Of a stretch of DNA of 64,000 bases, positions 60,633 through 64,000 are shown one piece after another (position 1 is the first letter of the stretch; each line of letters opens with the position of its first letter). Both the position numbers and the translations under genes were made by a program. This DNA is from Lachnospiraceae bacterium (GTDB lineage: Bacteria > Bacillota > Clostridia > Lachnospirales > Lachnospiraceae), in contig SVEJ01000012.1 of the NCBI GenBank assembly GCA_015057435.1, positions 1-64,000 on the forward strand, in the 5' to 3' direction. Under the pieces are notes generated by a model that saw only the letters and a list, made by a program, of their open reading frames with translations, was not told the origin of the DNA and searched no databases.

Positions 60633-62159
60633 CTACAACCCTATCACCTTCGTCGCAATTTTCTCTCGAAAACGTACATCATGCTCCACAAATAATATAG
60701 TTGGCTGATATTCCAATATGAGTTTTTCAATCTGCATCCTTGAAAACACATCAATGTAGTTAAGAGGTTCATCCCATATGTAAAGGTGTGCCGGTGTCAT
60801 CAGACTAGCAGCCAATAACACTTTCTTCTTCTGTCCTTCTGAATATTCTTCCAGATTCTTCGCAAACTGTACTCGGTCAAAGTCTAACTGACGAAGGATC
60901 GCACAAAATAAACTTTGATCCAAATTGTACTCCTTACAAAATGTTGTAATATCACCTTTTAGGCCAGTTGCATCCTGCCCCACATAAGAAATAACAAGTC
61001 CTGATGCAACTTCGCACACTCCCTCTTCTGAAACAATCAGCGCCTCTTCACTCATATCTGCTTTTTGCAAAATCATTTTAATGAGCGTTGATTTACCACA
61101 TCCATTTTTCCCTGACAATGCAATTCTTTCACCTCGATTAATTGCAAACGTTAATCCTTCAAAAACGGATTGCTCTGCATCCGCATATCTTAAGCTATAA
61201 TCCTTCACATCCACCACTGTACTCTTATGATGCGTTAATGGAACAATTTTCAAATCAACCGGTGTTTCTATATCCTGTAGCAGTCCTTCTTTCTCCTCTA
61301 ATTCCCGACCAATTCTTCGTTCCATCTGTTTGACTCTGCTCTGCATTTTCTTGGTTTTCGCACCGATGTAAGCCCTTGTGCTGATGCAACGATCCGGTTC
61401 TTTGATTGGGTCAAAGCCAATCTTTGTGCTCTCATTTTTATCCGCCCAATCCGCAGTACGCCTTGCTGCTTGCTTAAGCTTTCTAATCTCCTTTAGGTGC
61501 TTTTCGTTTTCCGCCATTGCAAATTGGTCTTTGCGCTGCTTATTCTCCCACCAGCTTGAGAAATTACCGCTTTGTACTTCAATACTTCCTCGATTGAGCA
61601 CCAAGCAGTGGTCGGTACAAGCATCTAACAAATCTCTGTCGTGGGACACCAGAATGAATCCCTTCTTTGACGCAAGATATTTTTTCACGACCTCTCGTGC
61701 CTCCTGGTCCAAATGATTCGTCGGTTCATCAATTAGTAAAAAATCATTTTCACCGGAAAATAATACCGCAAGCAAAATCTTTGTCCGTTCGCCCGGACTC
61801 AAGGTACAAAATGGTCTATATAAAAGCTCTGCGTTTTCTTCTAAATGTTCCAATTCACACGTCACGCGCCAAAACTCGCATCCTGCTTTCAATTCCTCAA
61901 TAAAACCTACTGCGGGCAACTGCTTCTGCTTTTCGGTTATCTGATACGGAAAATAGTCAAATACCGTTGTCGTATCTATGGTACCTTTGTAATCATACTT
62001 GCCTAGCAGCAATTTCAAAAATGTGGTTTTCCCCTTTCCATTTCTACCGATAAATCCTAACCTCCAATTGGTGTCAACGGAAAAGGATACATTTTCAAAT
62101 ATATTATCAAAACTTCCATCATAATAAAAAGTCAAATTATTCACACTGATTTGTGCCAT
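60633..62159 (-). CDS. ABC-F family ATPase (Lsa/ARE-like)
   Basis: Two ABC cassettes 'GFIGRNGKGKTTFLKLLLG', 'ALSGKNGCGKSTLIKMIL', 'LLIDEPTNHLD'; no TM segments. Confidence 0.88.
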   Translation of the reverse strand: MAQISVNNLTFYYDGSFDNIFENVSFSVDTNWRLGFIGRNGKGKTTFLKLLLGKYDYKGTIDTTTVFDYFPYQITEKQKQLPAVGFIEELKAGCEFWRVTCELEHLEENAELLYRPFCTLSPGERTKILLAVLFSGENDFLLIDEPTNHLDQEAREVVKKYLASKKGFILVSHDRDLLDACTDHCLVLNRGSIEVQSGNFSSWWENKQRKDQFAMAENEKHLKEIRKLKQAARRTADWADKNESTKIGFDPIKEPDRCISTRAYIGAKTKKMQSRVKQMERRIGRELEEKEGLLQDIETPVDLKIVPLTHHKSTVVDVKDYSLRYADAEQSVFEGLTFAINRGERIALSGKNGCGKSTLIKMILQKADMSEEALIVSEEGVCEVASGLVISYVGQDATGLKGDITTFCKEYNLDQSLFCAILRQLDFDRVQFAKNLEEYSEGQKKKVLLAASLMTPAHLYIWDEPLNYIDVFSRMQIEKLILEYQPTILFVEHDVRFREKIATKVIGL

Positions 62160-62197
62160 ATATATTCCTCCTCATAGATTATAAACACAATAAAAAA

Positions 62198-62533
62198 GAA
62201 ACCATTTGTTGCCAAACAGTTCCATTACATACTATAACCTCATATATTTGTTAAAATGAATTTCCATAATTGCATTACAGAATTTCAATTCTATTTACAA
62301 TATTCATCTCATTTATAACATCACGAATTTCACTGTCATATCATAAATGTTTGCATACAAAAAGAGAGGTTATGAGAACATAATCCACTTTTGGCAACAT
62401 GAGAAACAGTATGCATATTCCTATCCATACCATTCATAAATCTTCATGCAATCAAAAGTAAATTATCTCCTCATCTTTTCACCTCTCTCCTTAAGATGTG
62501 GGTATTGTAACATGCCCCAATTTATAGTGTCAA
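62198..62533 (-). promoter_or_regulatory. Long attenuator-like leader of the ABC-F gene with mini-uORFs
   Basis: -35 TTGACA (62528-62533), -10 TACAAT (62504-62509); SD plus uORF MRR* (62463-62474); uORF MKIYEWYG* (62421-62447); SD-pairing terminator arm 62363-62370; second hairpin 62198-62223 followed by U-run. Confidence 0.6.
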
Positions 62534-62587
62534 GAAATAACACTCTTTTCGCTAGATTATCCATACAATCATATATATAAGAGTTGC

Positions 62588-62616
62588 TTGTATATACGCT
62601 CTGCGTGTGATATAGT
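62588..62616 (+). promoter_or_regulatory. Putative promoter of the small hydrophobic toxin
   Basis: TTGTAT - 17 nt - TATAGT with upstream TGTGA. Confidence 0.5.
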
Positions 62617-62744
62617 TATGTTGTGTAATTGAACAGAAAGCAGGATGTGATGTTCCGATATTATATGCCCTCTAGTACATATAAGTGAGGTGATGCCTAT
62701 GAGCTGAATTTCTAAGTATGTATCGAAAGGAGGGTGATGCCCCG

Positions 62745-62828
62745 ATGAATACAATGGAAGTCTTAACTTTGTTGTTAGTAGTCTTTGCGGCTCTATCTTT
62801 TATAGATAATCATAATAAAAAGAAATAG
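62745..62828 (+). CDS. Small hydrophobic putative holin-like type I toxin (27 aa, not in ORF track)
   Basis: MNTMEVLTLLLVVFAALSFIDNHNKKK*; strong RBS aaaggaggg; single TM with basic tail. Confidence 0.75.
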   Translation: MNTMEVLTLLLVVFAALSFIDNHNKKK

Positions 62829-62856
62829 CATCCCACCGCCTAAAGTTGGATGCTAT
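62825..62856. terminator. Bidirectional terminator overlapping the toxin stop codon
   Basis: atagcatcc / ggatgctat with U-rich flanks on both strands. Confidence 0.75.
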
Positions 62857-62909
62857 CTCTTTTAGTATCATACTGAGGGCAATCGGATATTACATCCGAT
62901 GACCTTTCT
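62825..62909 (-). ncRNA. Putative antisense antitoxin RNA, convergent with toxin
   Basis: Minus-strand promoter TTGCAA (62939-62944) - 17 nt - TATAAT (62916-62921); terminator hairpin 62825-62856 followed by TTCTTTTTATT on the minus strand. Confidence 0.6.
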
Positions 62910-62925
62910 GAGTAAATTATATACT

Positions 62926-62952
62926 AGAGCCACCTGTTTTGCAAGTGGCTCT
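62926..62952 (+). terminator. Intrinsic terminator of toxin mRNA
   Basis: agagccac-ctgttttgcaa-gtggctct followed by tttt. Confidence 0.8.
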
Positions 62953-63090
62953 TTTTAATTGTTTGATAGCACCTTTTAATAGTATTTATAACACTTTGTT
63001 CACAGAAATATCATTTTTCTTTTACTTCCCATTGCATTATAATAAGTGTTATTGCAGATAATACATAATCATGAAAAGGACCGACACGAA

Positions 63091-64000
63091 ATGAATAATC
63101 AAACAAACGAAGTTAAGAAAGAACACGCAAAAACAAATGAAATGGGTACAGGAAGTATCCCTAAGCTGTTCCTAAAACTAGCTATTCCTGCGGTAGTGGC
63201 ACAGCTTGTAAACCTGCTTTACAACATTGTAGACCGAATCTACATTGGACATATTCCGGAGGTTGGTGCAACTGCCCTTACCGGTGTTGGGTTGTTTGCA
63301 GCAATTCTTATGTTTATCAATGCTTTTGCCATGCTGGCAGGTGCCGGTGGCGCACCATTAGCTGCCATTGCTCTCGGCAAACAAGATAAAGACCACGCAG
63401 AGAAGATTATGGCCAATTCTTTTTCTTTGTTATTAGTATTCGCTGTGATACTAACTATTGCATTTTATATAGGAGCTCCTGCACTGCTTACTTGGTTCGG
63501 TGCAAGTGAGGCAACCTTACCATATGCTGTGGACTATGCCCGCATCTATATTCTCGGAAGTATCTTTGTGTTAATTGTCATGGGGATGAATCCATTCATT
63601 ACCACACAGGGATTTGCGAAAATCAGTATGCTGACTACCGTGATTGGTGCTGTTATCAATATCATTCTCGACCCAATCTTTATCTTTGTATTTAAAATGG
63701 GAGTAAAAGGTGCTGCTCTGGCAACAATCTTAAGCCAGGCTGTGGGAGCAATCTATGTGCTTTGGTTTTTGTGCAGTGAAAAAACCATTCTAAAGCTAAA
63801 GAAAAAGAACCTAAAGCTTGATCCGAAGATTTTTGGACCAACTTTGGCTCTTGGAATTTCTACCTTTGTAATGCTTTCTACAGAAAGTATCCTATCCATC
63901 AGTTTTACTACAAGTCTTGCCAAATTCGGTGGTGACTTGGCAGTGGGTGCTATGACCATTATTACCAGTGTAAGCATGCTAGTTACCATGCCAATGCAGG
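63091..64000 (+). CDS. MATE-family efflux transporter (partial, runs off window)
   Basis: MNNQTNEVKKEHAKTNEMGTGSIPKLFLKLAIPAVVAQLVNLLYNIVDRIYIGHIPEVGATALTGVGL; open at window end. Confidence 0.9.
   Translation, partial: MNNQTNEVKKEHAKTNEMGTGSIPKLFLKLAIPAVVAQLVNLLYNIVDRIYIGHIPEVGATALTGVGLFAAILMFINAFAMLAGAGGAPLAAIALGKQDKDHAEKIMANSFSLLLVFAVILTIAFYIGAPALLTWFGASEATLPYAVDYARIYILGSIFVLIVMGMNPFITTQGFAKISMLTTVIGAVINIILDPIFIFVFKMGVKGAALATILSQAVGAIYVLWFLCSEKTILKLKKKNLKLDPKIFGPTLALGISTFVMLSTESILSISFTTSLAKFGGDLAVGAMTIITSVSMLVTMPMQ

Noticed and set aside
62569-62754. 61-aa minus ORF over the toxin leader
   Set aside because: No RBS; overlaps the toxin promoter/leader, which better explains the sequence.
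62745-62828. Phage holin interpretation of the 27-aa peptide
   Set aside because: No phage genes nearby; antisense RNA layout favours a type I toxin.
1-64000. CRISPR array, rRNA or tRNA genes
   Set aside because: No regularly spaced repeats and no recognisable tRNA/rRNA sequence seen by eye; not computed exhaustively.

Overview
AT-rich chromosomal window, probably from a spore-forming, motile Clostridia (Lachnospiraceae-like) bacterium. Taxonomy is inferred from gene content only. Most of the window is housekeeping: spoVAA-AB-AC, the spoIIA operon (spoIIAA-spoIIAB-sigF), folC, queF, aroB, proB, addAB, topB, type III glutamine synthetase, an SPFH/flotillin protein and a vitamin-B6 cluster. 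There is also a compact chemosensory operon (sensor kinase, HD-GYP response regulator, cheR, cheB, cheY-like, cheA, cheW, MCP). Accessory and regulatory content gives the most interesting signals: (1) a putative type I toxin-antitoxin locus at about 62.58-62.96 kb, missed by the ORF track, with a 27-aa hydrophobic peptide, a convergent antisense promoter and shared terminators; (2) a leader with two putative attenuators and mini-uORFs upstream of an ABC-F ATPase; (3) a terminator/antiterminator leader upstream of a PnuC-type transporter; (4) four phased TGACAA-N6-TTGTCA sites upstream of an XRE/DUF3169-like operon; (5) paired TetR operators flanking and overlapping a promoter; (6) a decayed segment at about 20.1-20.9 kb with an ABC-2 permease remnant and an internally deleted RelE/HigB-like toxin; (7) a stack of hairpins at the left edge resembling an IS200/IS605 right end/omegaRNA. 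No rRNA, tRNA or CRISPR array was recognised. All family calls come from reading the sequences by eye; no searches or folding programs were run.
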